DNA of 64,000 nt from Pseudomonas sp. PB120. GTDB lineage: Bacteria > Pseudomonadota > Gammaproteobacteria > Pseudomonadales > Pseudomonadaceae. A program made the position numbers and the translations under genes. Position 1 is the stretch's first letter, and every line of letters starts with the position of its first letter. The stretch is from the NCBI RefSeq assembly GCF_009761815.1, contig NZ_RWIN01000088.1, forward strand, positions 1 through 64,000. Reading direction: 5' to 3'. Below, one piece after another: positions 57,210 through 64,000 of this stretch. The notes under the pieces were generated by a model. The model searched no databases. It saw nothing but the letters and a program-made list of their open reading frames with translations, and was not told where the DNA came from.

Positions 57210-59606
57210 CTAATGCGTGCTAATTCTTTCCTTAGAGTCAGACTCGCGTTTTTCATCCTTTGCAACTATCTCAGGAGCCACATCAGGCAAGGGCTCCGGC
57301 GCGTATTGCAGCGCAATTTGCAGGACCTCGTCAATCCATTTAACCGGTTTAATCTGCAGATCTTGCTTGATATTGTCCGGAATTTCCTTCAGATCGCGTA
57401 CGTTCTCTTCAGGAATGATCACGGTCTTGATACCGCCGCGGTGAGCAGCGAGCAGTTTTTCCTTTAGACCGCCAATCGCCAGTACCTGACCACGCAATGT
57501 GATTTCGCCCGTCATGGCGACATCCGCGCGCACCGGGATGCCGGTCAATGCCGACACCAGCGCCGTGCACATGCCTACACCGGCGCTAGGGCCGTCCTTC
57601 GGGGTCGCCCCTTCCGGCATGTGGATGTGCGTGTCGCGCTTCTCGTGGAAGTCCAGGGGAATGCCCAGGCTCTTCGCACGGCTGCGCACAACGGTCAGCG
57701 CGGCAGTGATCGACTCGACCATCACGTCACCCAGCGAACCGGTCTTGATCAGTTGCCCTTTACCCGGAACGACAGCGGCCTCGATGGTCAGCAATTCGCC
57801 GCCCACCTGAGTCCACGCCAGGCCAGTTACCTGACCGATCTGATCCTGCGATTCAGCCAGGCCGTAGCGGAATTTCCGCACGCCCAGGAAGTGCTCCAGC
57901 ATGTCGGCCGTGACCTTCACCGCGAAGCGTTTTTCCAGTGCATGCTCTTTGACGGCCTTGCGGCAAACCTTGGCAATCTGGCGCTCAAGCCCACGCACAC
58001 CGGCTTCGCGGGTGTAGTAGCGGATGATGTCGCGGATGGCGTCGGCGTCGAATTCCAGCTCGCCTTTCTTCAGACCATTCGCCGTAATCTGCTTCGGCGA
58101 AAGGTATTTGACGGCGATGTTGATCTTCTCGTCTTCGGTGTAGCCCGGCAGACGAATCACTTCCATCCGGTCCAGCAGCGCCGGCGGAATGTTCATGGAG
58201 TTCGAGGTGCACAGGAACATCACATCGGACAGGTCGTAGTCGACTTCCAGATAGTGATCGTTGAAGTTGTGGTTCTGCTCGGGGTCGAGCACTTCCAGCA
58301 ACGCCGACGCCGGATCGCCACGCATGTCGCTGCCCATTTTGTCGATTTCATCGAGCAGGAACAGCGGGTTGCGCACGCCCACTTTTGTCATCTTTTGAAT
58401 CAATCTTCCTGGCATCGAACCGATATAAGTCCGGCGATGACCACGAATCTCCGCTTCATCACGTACGCCACCGAGGGCCATGCGCACGAATTTGCGGTTG
58501 GTAGCGTGAGCAATCGACTCCGCCAGGGAGGTTTTACCCACGCCCGGAGGACCGACCAGGCACAACACCGGACCACGAATCTTCTTCACGCGCTTTTGCA
58601 CGGCGAGGTATTCGAGGATCCGCTCTTTGACTTCTTCCAGACCATAGTGGTCGGCGTCGAGAATGTCTTCGGCACGGGCCAGGTCCAGGCGCACTTTGCT
58701 CTGAGCCTTCCACGGCACCTGAACCAGCCAGTCGATGTACGAACGCACCACGGTGGCTTCCGCGGACATTGGCGACATTTGCTTGAGCTTGTTCAGTTCG
58801 CCTTGGGCTTTTGCCAGGGCGTCTTTCGGCAGACCGGCGGCATCGATGCGCTTTTTCAGCTCTTCGATTTCGTTGTGGCCTTCGTCGCTGTCACCGAGCT
58901 CTTTCTGAATGGCCTTCATCTGCTCATTCAGGTAGTACTCGCGCTGACTGCGCTCCATTTGTTTTTTGACGCGACCGCGAATGCGTTTTTCGACTTGCAG
59001 CAGATCGATCTCGGCATCCAGCAACGCCAGGACGTGCTCGACCCGGGCCGACAAATCGATGATTTCGAGGATTTCCTGCTTCTGCTCAATCTTCAGGGCC
59101 ATGTGCGCGGCCATGGTGTCGACCAGGCGACCTGGCTCGTCGATGCTGTTGAGCGACGACAGGACTTCAGCCGGGACTTTCTTGCCCAGCTGCACATATT
59201 GTTCGAACTGAGCCAGCAGGCTGCGAACAAACACTTCCGACTCACGTTCAGGCGCGTCGACTTCGTCAATCAACGAGACTTCGGCACGGCAGTGGCCGTC
59301 CACTTCGCTGAAGCGCTCCACGGCGCCCCGCTGCTCACCTTCGACCAAAACCTTGACCGTGCCATCCGGCAGCTTGAGCAGTTGCAGGACAGTAGCAATG
59401 GTACCTACGCGATAGAGTGCATCTTCACCGGGATCGTCGTCAGCAGGGTTTCTCTGAGCCAGCAGAAGGATCTGCTTGTCGCCCGTCATCGCGGCCTCGA
59501 GGGCTTCGATGGACTTCTCGCGCCCCACGAACAGCGGGATAACCATGTGCGGATAAACCACAACATCACGCAATGGCAGGAGAGGCAATTCGATGGTTGT
59601 CTTCAT
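57210..59606 (-). CDS. lon: ATP-dependent protease La (Lon)
   Basis: A 798-residue LonA protease: N-terminal substrate domain (about 1-300), AAA+ domain with Walker [10 protein letters not shown] (about 354-362) and Walker B, then a serine/lysine protease domain with the catalytic serine in [11 protein letters not shown] (about 676) and a lysine in the following helix. It degrades misfolded and regulatory proteins in the cytoplasm. A sigma-32-type promoter precedes it. Confidence 0.97.
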   Translation of the reverse strand: MKTTIELPLLPLRDVVVYPHMVIPLFVGREKSIEALEAAMTGDKQILLLAQRNPADDDPGEDALYRVGTIATVLQLLKLPDGTVKVLVEGEQRGAVERFSEVDGHCRAEVSLIDEVDAPERESEVFVRSLLAQFEQYVQLGKKVPAEVLSSLNSIDEPGRLVDTMAAHMALKIEQKQEILEIIDLSARVEHVLALLDAEIDLLQVEKRIRGRVKKQMERSQREYYLNEQMKAIQKELGDSDEGHNEIEELKKRIDAAGLPKDALAKAQGELNKLKQMSPMSAEATVVRSYIDWLVQVPWKAQSKVRLDLARAEDILDADHYGLEEVKERILEYLAVQKRVKKIRGPVLCLVGPPGVGKTSLAESIAHATNRKFVRMALGGVRDEAEIRGHRRTYIGSMPGRLIQKMTKVGVRNPLFLLDEIDKMGSDMRGDPASALLEVLDPEQNHNFNDHYLEVDYDLSDVMFLCTSNSMNIPPALLDRMEVIRLPGYTEDEKINIAVKYLSPKQITANGLKKGELEFDADAIRDIIRYYTREAGVRGLERQIAKVCRKAVKEHALEKRFAVKVTADMLEHFLGVRKFRYGLAESQDQIGQVTGLAWTQVGGELLTIEAAVVPGKGQLIKTGSLGDVMVESITAALTVVRSRAKSLGIPLDFHEKRDTHIHMPEGATPKDGPSAGVGMCTALVSALTGIPVRADVAMTGEITLRGQVLAIGGLKEKLLAAHRGGIKTVIIPEENVRDLKEIPDNIKQDLQIKPVKWIDEVLQIALQYAPEPLPDVAPEIVAKDEKRESDSKERISTH

Positions 59607-59664
59607 GATTTCGCCTCTACGGCGGCCATAAGGCCGTAAACAGATGGAAGTAAGCTTGAAACCA

Positions 59665-59693
59665 AGATGGGGGCTGCTTTCAAAAAAAACAAG
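59665..59693 (-). promoter_or_regulatory. Sigma-32 (heat-shock) promoter of lon
   Basis: On the minus strand CCCCATCT (59672-59665) matches the sigma-32 -10 consensus CCCCATnT exactly. CTTGTTT (59693-59687) is a partial -35 match, 14 bases upstream. Heat-shock control of lon is established in other gamma-proteobacteria. Confidence 0.7.
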
Positions 59694-59720
59694 CGCAAAG
59701 AGGGCGTTAAAAACGCTTTA

Positions 59721-59746
59721 AAAGAAAAGGGGCCCGAAGGCCCCTT
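59721..59746 (-). terminator. Intrinsic terminator of clpX
   Basis: On the minus strand AAGGGGCC and GGCCCCTT pair around a TTCG loop, followed by TTTTCTTT. It lies about 25 bases past the clpX stop. Confidence 0.92.
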
Positions 59747-59768
59747 CTTTATTCCAGCAGCGTGACGC

Positions 59769-61052
59769 TTAAGCGTCTGGCGCGGCCTTGGCAGCCGGCT
59801 CACTGTTTTCGTAGATATACAGTGGCTTGGACTTGCCTTCTATAACGCTTTCATCGATCACTACTTTACTCACCTCGGACTGCGAGGGGATTTCATACAT
59901 AGTGTCGAGCAATACACCTTCGAGAATCGAACGCAGACCACGAGCACCGGTTTTACGTTCCAGGGCACGCTTGGCGACCGATTTCAGCGCATCAGCCCGG
60001 AACTCCAAGTCAACGCCTTCCATCTCGAACAGCTTGGCATACTGTTTGGTCAGAGCATTTTTCGGCTCGGTGAGAATCTGCATCAGAGCAGCCTCGTCGA
60101 GCTCGTCCAGCGTAGCCAGGACCGGCAGACGACCGACGAATTCCGGGATCAGACCGAACTTGACCAGATCGTCAGGCTCGACTTCACGCAGGGACTCACC
60201 GACTTTCTTGCCTTCTTCCTTGCTGCGCACTTCCGCGTTGAAACCGATGCCGCCCTTGGTGGAACGGTTTTGAATAACCTTTTCCAGACCGGAGAACGCA
60301 CCACCGCAGATGAACAGGATGTTACGGGTGTCGACCTGAAGGAATTCCTGCTGCGGATGCTTGCGACCACCTTGAGGCGGAACGGAAGCGACCGTGCCTT
60401 CGATCAACTTGAGCAGGGCCTGCTGCACGCCTTCACCGGAAACGTCCCGGGTGATCGACGGGTTGTCAGACTTGCGCGAGATCTTGTCGATCTCATCGAT
60501 GTAGACAATGCCCATCTGGGCTTTTTCCACGTCGTAATCGCACTTCTGCAGCAGCTTCTGAATGATGTTCTCGACATCTTCACCTACGTAACCCGCCTCG
60601 GTGAGGGTGGTTGCGTCGGCGATGGTGAACGGAACGTTCAGCAAACGGGCCAGTGTTTCGGCAAGCAGGGTTTTACCCGAGCCTGTCGGGCCGATCAGCA
60701 AGATGTTGCTCTTGCCGAGTTCGACGTCGTCATTCTTTTTGTCACGCTGGTTCAGGCGCTTGTAGTGGTTGTACACCGCTACGGCCAGAACCTTTTTGGC
60801 ACGTTCCTGACCAATGACGTATTGATCAAGGATGCCGCTGATTTCTTTAGGCGAAGGCAATTTATGCGCGCTGCTTTCGGCCTGGGCTTCCTGCACCTCC
60901 TCACGGATGATGTCATTGCACAGGTCGACGCACTCGTCGCAGATAAAGACCGAGGGGCCGGCAATCAATTTGCGCACTTCATGCTGGCTTTTGCCACAGA
61001 AGGAGCAATAGAGCAGCTTGCCGTTGTCCTCGCCGTTGCGGGTGTCAGTCAT
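59769..61052 (-). CDS. clpX: ATP-dependent Clp protease ATP-binding subunit ClpX
   Basis: A 427-residue AAA+ unfoldase. The N-terminal zinc-binding domain has CSFC and CDECVDLC cysteines (about 14-42). The AAA+ domain has Walker A GPTGSGKT (about 120-127), and a ClpP-docking loop is expected around residues 265-270. It unfolds tagged substrates and feeds them to ClpP, encoded just upstream. The ATG at 61052 gives the family-standard start [10 protein letters not shown]. Confidence 0.97.
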   Translation of the reverse strand: MTDTRNGEDNGKLLYCSFCGKSQHEVRKLIAGPSVFICDECVDLCNDIIREEVQEAQAESSAHKLPSPKEISGILDQYVIGQERAKKVLAVAVYNHYKRLNQRDKKNDDVELGKSNILLIGPTGSGKTLLAETLARLLNVPFTIADATTLTEAGYVGEDVENIIQKLLQKCDYDVEKAQMGIVYIDEIDKISRKSDNPSITRDVSGEGVQQALLKLIEGTVASVPPQGGRKHPQQEFLQVDTRNILFICGGAFSGLEKVIQNRSTKGGIGFNAEVRSKEEGKKVGESLREVEPDDLVKFGLIPEFVGRLPVLATLDELDEAALMQILTEPKNALTKQYAKLFEMEGVDLEFRADALKSVAKRALERKTGARGLRSILEGVLLDTMYEIPSQSEVSKVVIDESVIEGKSKPLYIYENSEPAAKAAPDA

Positions 61053-61164
61053 TCGTTCGATCCAAATCCGATAGGCTTGCAACACAAGATGAAGGCTATT
61101 GCGGGCTTTTTCAAGCCCGCTGGTGATCAGACCCGCTGACCCACCTTATTTTGAGCTGCTTATT

Positions 61165-61800
61165 TTAAGCGGGGCGCTGGGTGATCACTTCGTCGATCAA
61201 CCCATATTCACGAGCAGCTTCTGCGCTCATGAAATTGTCGCGGTTGGTGTCACGCTCGATTTCTTCGAGTGTACGCCCGCTATGCTTGGCCATCAGCGTG
61301 TTGAGACGCTCACGGATGAACAGGATTTCCTTGGCATGGATTTCGATATCCGACGCCTGCCCCTGGAAACCGCCCAGTGGCTGGTGAATCATCACACGCG
61401 AGTTCGGCAGGCAGAAACGCTTGCCAGGGGCGCCAGCCGTCAGCAAAAACGCGCCCATGCTGCAAGCCTGACCGATGCAGGTGGTCGAGACGTTTGGCTT
61501 GATGAACTGCATGGTGTCGTAGATCGACATGCCCGCTGTCACCGAACCGCCCGGGGAGTTGATATAGAGATGGATGTCCTTGTCCGGGTTTTCCGCTTCA
61601 AGGAACAGCAGCTGCGCACAGATCAGGTTGGCCATGTAGTCTTCTACAGGACCCACCAGAAAGATCACTCGCTCTTTCAGAAGACGCGAGTAAATGTCGT
61701 AGGCGCGCTCGCCACGAGCGGACTGCTCGACAACCATCGGGACCAGGCCGCCTGCGGCCTGGATATCAGAGTTCTGCTGAATATACGAATTACGGAACAT
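61165..61800 (-). CDS. clpP: ATP-dependent Clp protease proteolytic subunit
   Basis: A 211-residue serine protease with the catalytic Ser in [11 protein letters not shown] (about 112), His in MIHQPLGGF (about 137) and Asp further on. The N-terminus carries a short propeptide normally removed by self-processing. Fourteen subunits form the barrel used by ClpX. It lies between tig and clpX. Confidence 0.97.
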   Translation of the reverse strand: MFRNSYIQQNSDIQAAGGLVPMVVEQSARGERAYDIYSRLLKERVIFLVGPVEDYMANLICAQLLFLEAENPDKDIHLYINSPGGSVTAGMSIYDTMQFIKPNVSTTCIGQACSMGAFLLTAGAPGKRFCLPNSRVMIHQPLGGFQGQASDIEIHAKEILFIRERLNTLMAKHSGRTLEEIERDTNRDNFMSAEAAREYGLIDEVITQRPA

Positions 61801-61840
61801 GCTCTGCAGTCACTCCCAAATAGTTATGTCTTGAATACGC

Positions 61841-61866
61841 ATAAGCCAGCACGAAGGCTGGCTTAT
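61841..61866. terminator. Hairpin between tig and clpP
   Basis: A perfect 10-bp stem (ATAAGCCAGC/GCTGGCTTAT) with a six-base loop in the short tig-clpP gap. It has no T-run, so it may attenuate rather than end transcription, or protect the 3' end of tig mRNA. Confidence 0.55.
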
Positions 61867-61893
61867 GGTGTGTTCTTCTTACCGCAAAAACGA

Positions 61894-63204
61894 TCAGTCG
61901 GCTTGTGGAGCTTCTACCGGCTTGACTGCTTCTTCGTAAGAGACCGATTTGTCGGTCACGTTAGCCTTCTGCAGAACAGTATCCACAACTTGTTCTTCCA
62001 GCACAACCGAACGGACTTCGTTCAGTTGCTGGTCGTTCTTGTAGTACCAGGACACAACCTGCTCAGGCTCTTGGTAGGCCGAAGCCATTTCCTGAATCAT
62101 TTCACGAACGCGGGATTCGTCAGGCTTGAGGTCGAATTGCTTGACCACTTCAGCCACGATCAGACCCAGCACAACGCGACGCTTGGCTTGTTCTTCGAAC
62201 AGCTCGGCCGGCAGTTGGTCAGGCTTGATGTTGCCACCGAACTGCTGAACAGCCTGCACGCGCAGACGGTCAACTTCGTTGGACAGCAGAGCCTTTGGCA
62301 CTTCGATCGGGTTGGTGGCCAGCAGACCGTCCATTACCTGATTCTTGACCTTGGATTTGATTGCCTGACGCAGCTCGCGCTCCATGTTCTTGCGAACTTC
62401 GGTGCGGAAGCCTTCCAGACCGGTTTCCTTGATGCCGAATTGAGCGAAGAACTCTTCGTTCAGTTCTGGCAGTTTTGGCTCGGAAACAGTGTTCACGGTG
62501 ACGGTGAACTCAGCAGTCTTGCCGGCCAGGTCGAGGTTCTGATAGTCCTCTGGGAAGGTCAGGTTCAGAACGCGCTCTTCGCCGGCTTTAGCGCCAACCA
62601 GACCGTCTTCGAAGCCAGGGATCATGCGGCCGGAACCCAGAACCAGCTGAGTACCTTTGGCGGAACCGCCAGCGAACACTTCACCGTCGACCTTGCCGAC
62701 GAAATCGATGTTCAGCTGGTCTTCGTTCTGAGCGGCGCGATCGGTCACTTCGAAACGGGTGTTCTGCTTGCGCAGCACGTCCAGCATCTTGTCCAGATCG
62801 GCGTCAGCCACGTCGGCGCTCAGGCGCTCGACAGCGATGCCTTCGAAACCGGCAACGGTGAACTCAGGGAACACTTCGAAAATCGCGACGTATTCCAGGT
62901 CTTTGCCAGCTTCCAGGGATTTTGGCTCGATCGAAGGAGCGCCAGCCGGGTTCAGCTTCTGCTCAACCACAGCTTCGTAGAAAGAGGACTGGATCACGTC
63001 GCCTACAGCTTCCTGACGCGCATCAGCACCAAAGCGGCGCTTGATTTCGCTCATCGGCACTTTGCCTGGACGGAAGCCAGCAATCTTGGCCTTTTGGGCA
63101 GTCTGCTGCAGACGCTTGTTGACCTGAGTCTCGATGCGCTCAGCCGGCACGGTGATGCTCATGCGGCGCTCAAGAGCAGAAGTATTTTCAACAGAAACTT
63201 GCAT
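61894..63204 (-). CDS. tig: Trigger factor
   Basis: A 436-residue ribosome-associated chaperone: N-terminal ribosome-binding domain with the FRPGKVPM signature (about 44-51), central FKBP-type PPIase domain (about 160-245) and helical C-terminal chaperone domain. The ATG at 63204 ([14 protein letters not shown]) is the family-standard start, with AGGAAT upstream. First in the tig-clpP-clpX-lon series. Confidence 0.97.
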   Translation of the reverse strand: MQVSVENTSALERRMSITVPAERIETQVNKRLQQTAQKAKIAGFRPGKVPMSEIKRRFGADARQEAVGDVIQSSFYEAVVEQKLNPAGAPSIEPKSLEAGKDLEYVAIFEVFPEFTVAGFEGIAVERLSADVADADLDKMLDVLRKQNTRFEVTDRAAQNEDQLNIDFVGKVDGEVFAGGSAKGTQLVLGSGRMIPGFEDGLVGAKAGEERVLNLTFPEDYQNLDLAGKTAEFTVTVNTVSEPKLPELNEEFFAQFGIKETGLEGFRTEVRKNMERELRQAIKSKVKNQVMDGLLATNPIEVPKALLSNEVDRLRVQAVQQFGGNIKPDQLPAELFEEQAKRRVVLGLIVAEVVKQFDLKPDESRVREMIQEMASAYQEPEQVVSWYYKNDQQLNEVRSVVLEEQVVDTVLQKANVTDKSVSYEEAVKPVEAPQAD

Positions 63205-63562
63205 GGATATTCCTCGTTGCACAGACGTTAGCCGGCCGTTTCCGACCCCAGAATCAAGGGCATGCATTCTAGTGGGTCAAACTCAAGAAGTCACCCTACT
63301 GAAAACGGGTAAAAACGCAGCAGGCAATTTATAGGTGCGAATGCATGAAAGCATCTCGCTCCGGTGGCAAATACAGCCAATCACGCCAGGGCTCTGCGCC
63401 AACCCTTCTATATATAGAAGCGGTTGTCATTCATCTCCCTGACAGCCGATCTCGCGAGCAAGGCCGGCGGGCAGTGCAGCATCATCGAGAAACATAAATA
63501 CGACGAAACGCCCTGCTCCTGCGACCCAGAACCTGCAGCCGCTAAACGCTAACCACTAAAAC
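63205..63562. other. Intergenic region upstream of tig
   Basis: No gene is supported in this stretch of about 360 bases. It should contain the tig promoter on the minus strand; a TAGAAT at about 63271-63266 could be a -10, but the -35 is weak. A short AT-rich run (TATATATA) lies near 63410 and a GAGCAAGGCCGGCGGGC segment near 63456. Short open frames here do not look coding. Confidence 0.5.
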
Positions 63563-63597
63563 AAAAAAGGCGCCAGACTGTTAAATCTGGCGCCTTT
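63563..63597 (-). terminator. Intrinsic terminator of the tRNA cluster
   Basis: On the minus strand AAAGGCGCCAGA and TCTGGCGCCTTT pair around an eight-base loop and are followed by a T-run (complement of the A-run at 63563-63568), just past tRNA-His. Confidence 0.93.
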
Positions 63598-63604
63598 CGG
63601 AATA

Positions 63605-63680
63605 TGGGGTGGACGAAGGGGATCGAACCCTCGACAACGGGAGTCACAATCCCGTGCTCTACCAACTGAGCTACGCCCAC
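63605..63680 (-). tRNA. tRNA-His (GTG)
   Basis: A 76-base cloverleaf with acceptor GTGGGCG/CGTCCAC, anticodon GTG in GGATTGTGACTCC, T-loop GGTTCGATCC and encoded CCA. The G at position 1 pairs opposite C73, as expected for tRNA-His identity. Confidence 0.96.
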
Positions 63681-63758
63681 CATATTGCGCAACAAGGAAG
63701 CCAAACAGCTTCTTTGTAGAGCCCCACTCATGCCAGACGGCATGGGCGAAGCATTATT

Positions 63759-63843
63759 TGGTGCGGATGAAGAGACTCGAACTCTTACGCCTCGCGGCGC
63801 TGGAACCTAAATCCAGTGTGTCTACCAATTCCACCACATCCGC
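63759..63843 (-). tRNA. tRNA-Leu (TAG)
   Basis: An 85-base type II tRNA with acceptor GCGGATG/CATCCGC, anticodon TAG in GGATTTAGGTTCC, a long variable arm, T-loop AGTTCGAGT and encoded CCA. It lies between the two tRNA-His copies. Confidence 0.96.
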
Positions 63844-63862
63844 GATTCGAAGCTGTTAAAGC

Positions 63863-63893
63863 AAAGGCGCCAGACTGTTAATCTGGCGCCTTT
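63863..63893 (-). terminator. Duplicated terminator-like hairpin inside the tRNA cluster
   Basis: Nearly the same sequence as the hairpin at 63563-63597 (AAGGCGCCAGA/TCTGGCGCCTT), placed between the second tRNA-His and tRNA-Leu, but with a much shorter T-tract. It may be read through or act as a processing site. Confidence 0.7.
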
Positions 63894-63900
63894 TGAAATA

Positions 63901-63976
63901 TGGGGTGGACGAAGGGGATCGAACCCTCGACAACGGGAGTCACAATCCCGTGCTCTACCAACTGAGCTACGCCCAC
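63901..63976 (-). tRNA. tRNA-His (GTG), second copy
   Basis: The 76 bases are identical to the tRNA-His at 63605-63680, including the encoded CCA, and the flanks are also nearly the same on the 3' side. This copy and its hairpin look like one half of a local duplication. Confidence 0.96.
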
Positions 63977-64000
63977 CATATCGCGCTACTTGTGCCAAAG

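Noticed and set aside
57621..59639. 672-codon open frame on the plus strand
   Set aside because: Antisense shadow of lon.
61099..63231. 710-codon open frame on the plus strand
   Set aside because: It is fully antisense to tig and clpP, which are certain. Its translation is rich in His/Gln/Phe/Val as expected from complementing GC-rich codons, and has no recognisable domain.

Overview
The window looks like chromosome of a Pseudomonas of the P. fluorescens group. The evidence is the GC-rich coding style, many REP/REPIN palindromes of the fluorescens type, a Fur-controlled PrrF small RNA, a Csu/CupE-type pilus locus, a DUF6124-type protein, and the conserved order tig-clpP-clpX-lon-hupB-ppiD preceded by a His/Leu tRNA cluster. 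No prophage, insertion sequence, integron or CRISPR array was seen.

Region by region. 1-7.8 kb: leucine/isovalerate catabolism (liuABCD) with a divergent acyl-CoA synthetase and two palindromic operators. 7.8-9.4 kb: a lambda-CI-like repressor that appears unable to self-cleave, divergent from a DUF6124-type gene, then prrF with its Fur box. 9.4-17.2 kb: an M14 carboxypeptidase; a peroxide-type module (catalase-like peroxidase, cytochrome b561, divergent ECF sigma and anti-sigma) with matching promoter motifs on both strands; a quinone oxidoreductase, XapX and an AraC regulator; a 52-residue metallothionein; a CBS protein. 17.2-28.1 kb: two glutathione transferases, a DUF1615 lipoprotein, an FAD hydroxylase, a zinc-type HemB, a PhzF protein, a histidine phosphatase, an ArsP-like permease and the selD-mnmH pair. 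28.2-34.7 kb: a seven-gene archaic chaperone-usher pilus operon with four pilin-type subunits ahead of the chaperone.

34.9-39.98 kb: an AFG1/ZapE ATPase, a leucine-rich-repeat protein kinase, a YebC-family protein and a short orphan VgrG. 39.98-47.05 kb: a 2-aminoethylphosphonate locus (phnW, phnX, two LysR regulators, an organophosphate-type MFS transporter and a DAO-type oxidoreductase). 47.2-53.4 kb: a second cytochrome b561, a D-cysteine desulfhydrase/ACC deaminase family enzyme, fadH, a nitrilase-fold membrane protein lacking two catalytic residues, and an AraC regulator. 53.6-64 kb: a DUF2242 lipoprotein, ppiD, a decayed tRNA-Asp-like sequence, hupB, lon (with a sigma-32-like promoter), clpX, clpP, tig, and tRNA-His/Leu/His.

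Start codons were chosen from family N-termini and visible Shine-Dalgarno sequences. Many long open frames antisense to real genes were treated as GC-driven shadows. Functions are inferred from motifs and family resemblance read by eye; no database search was run.
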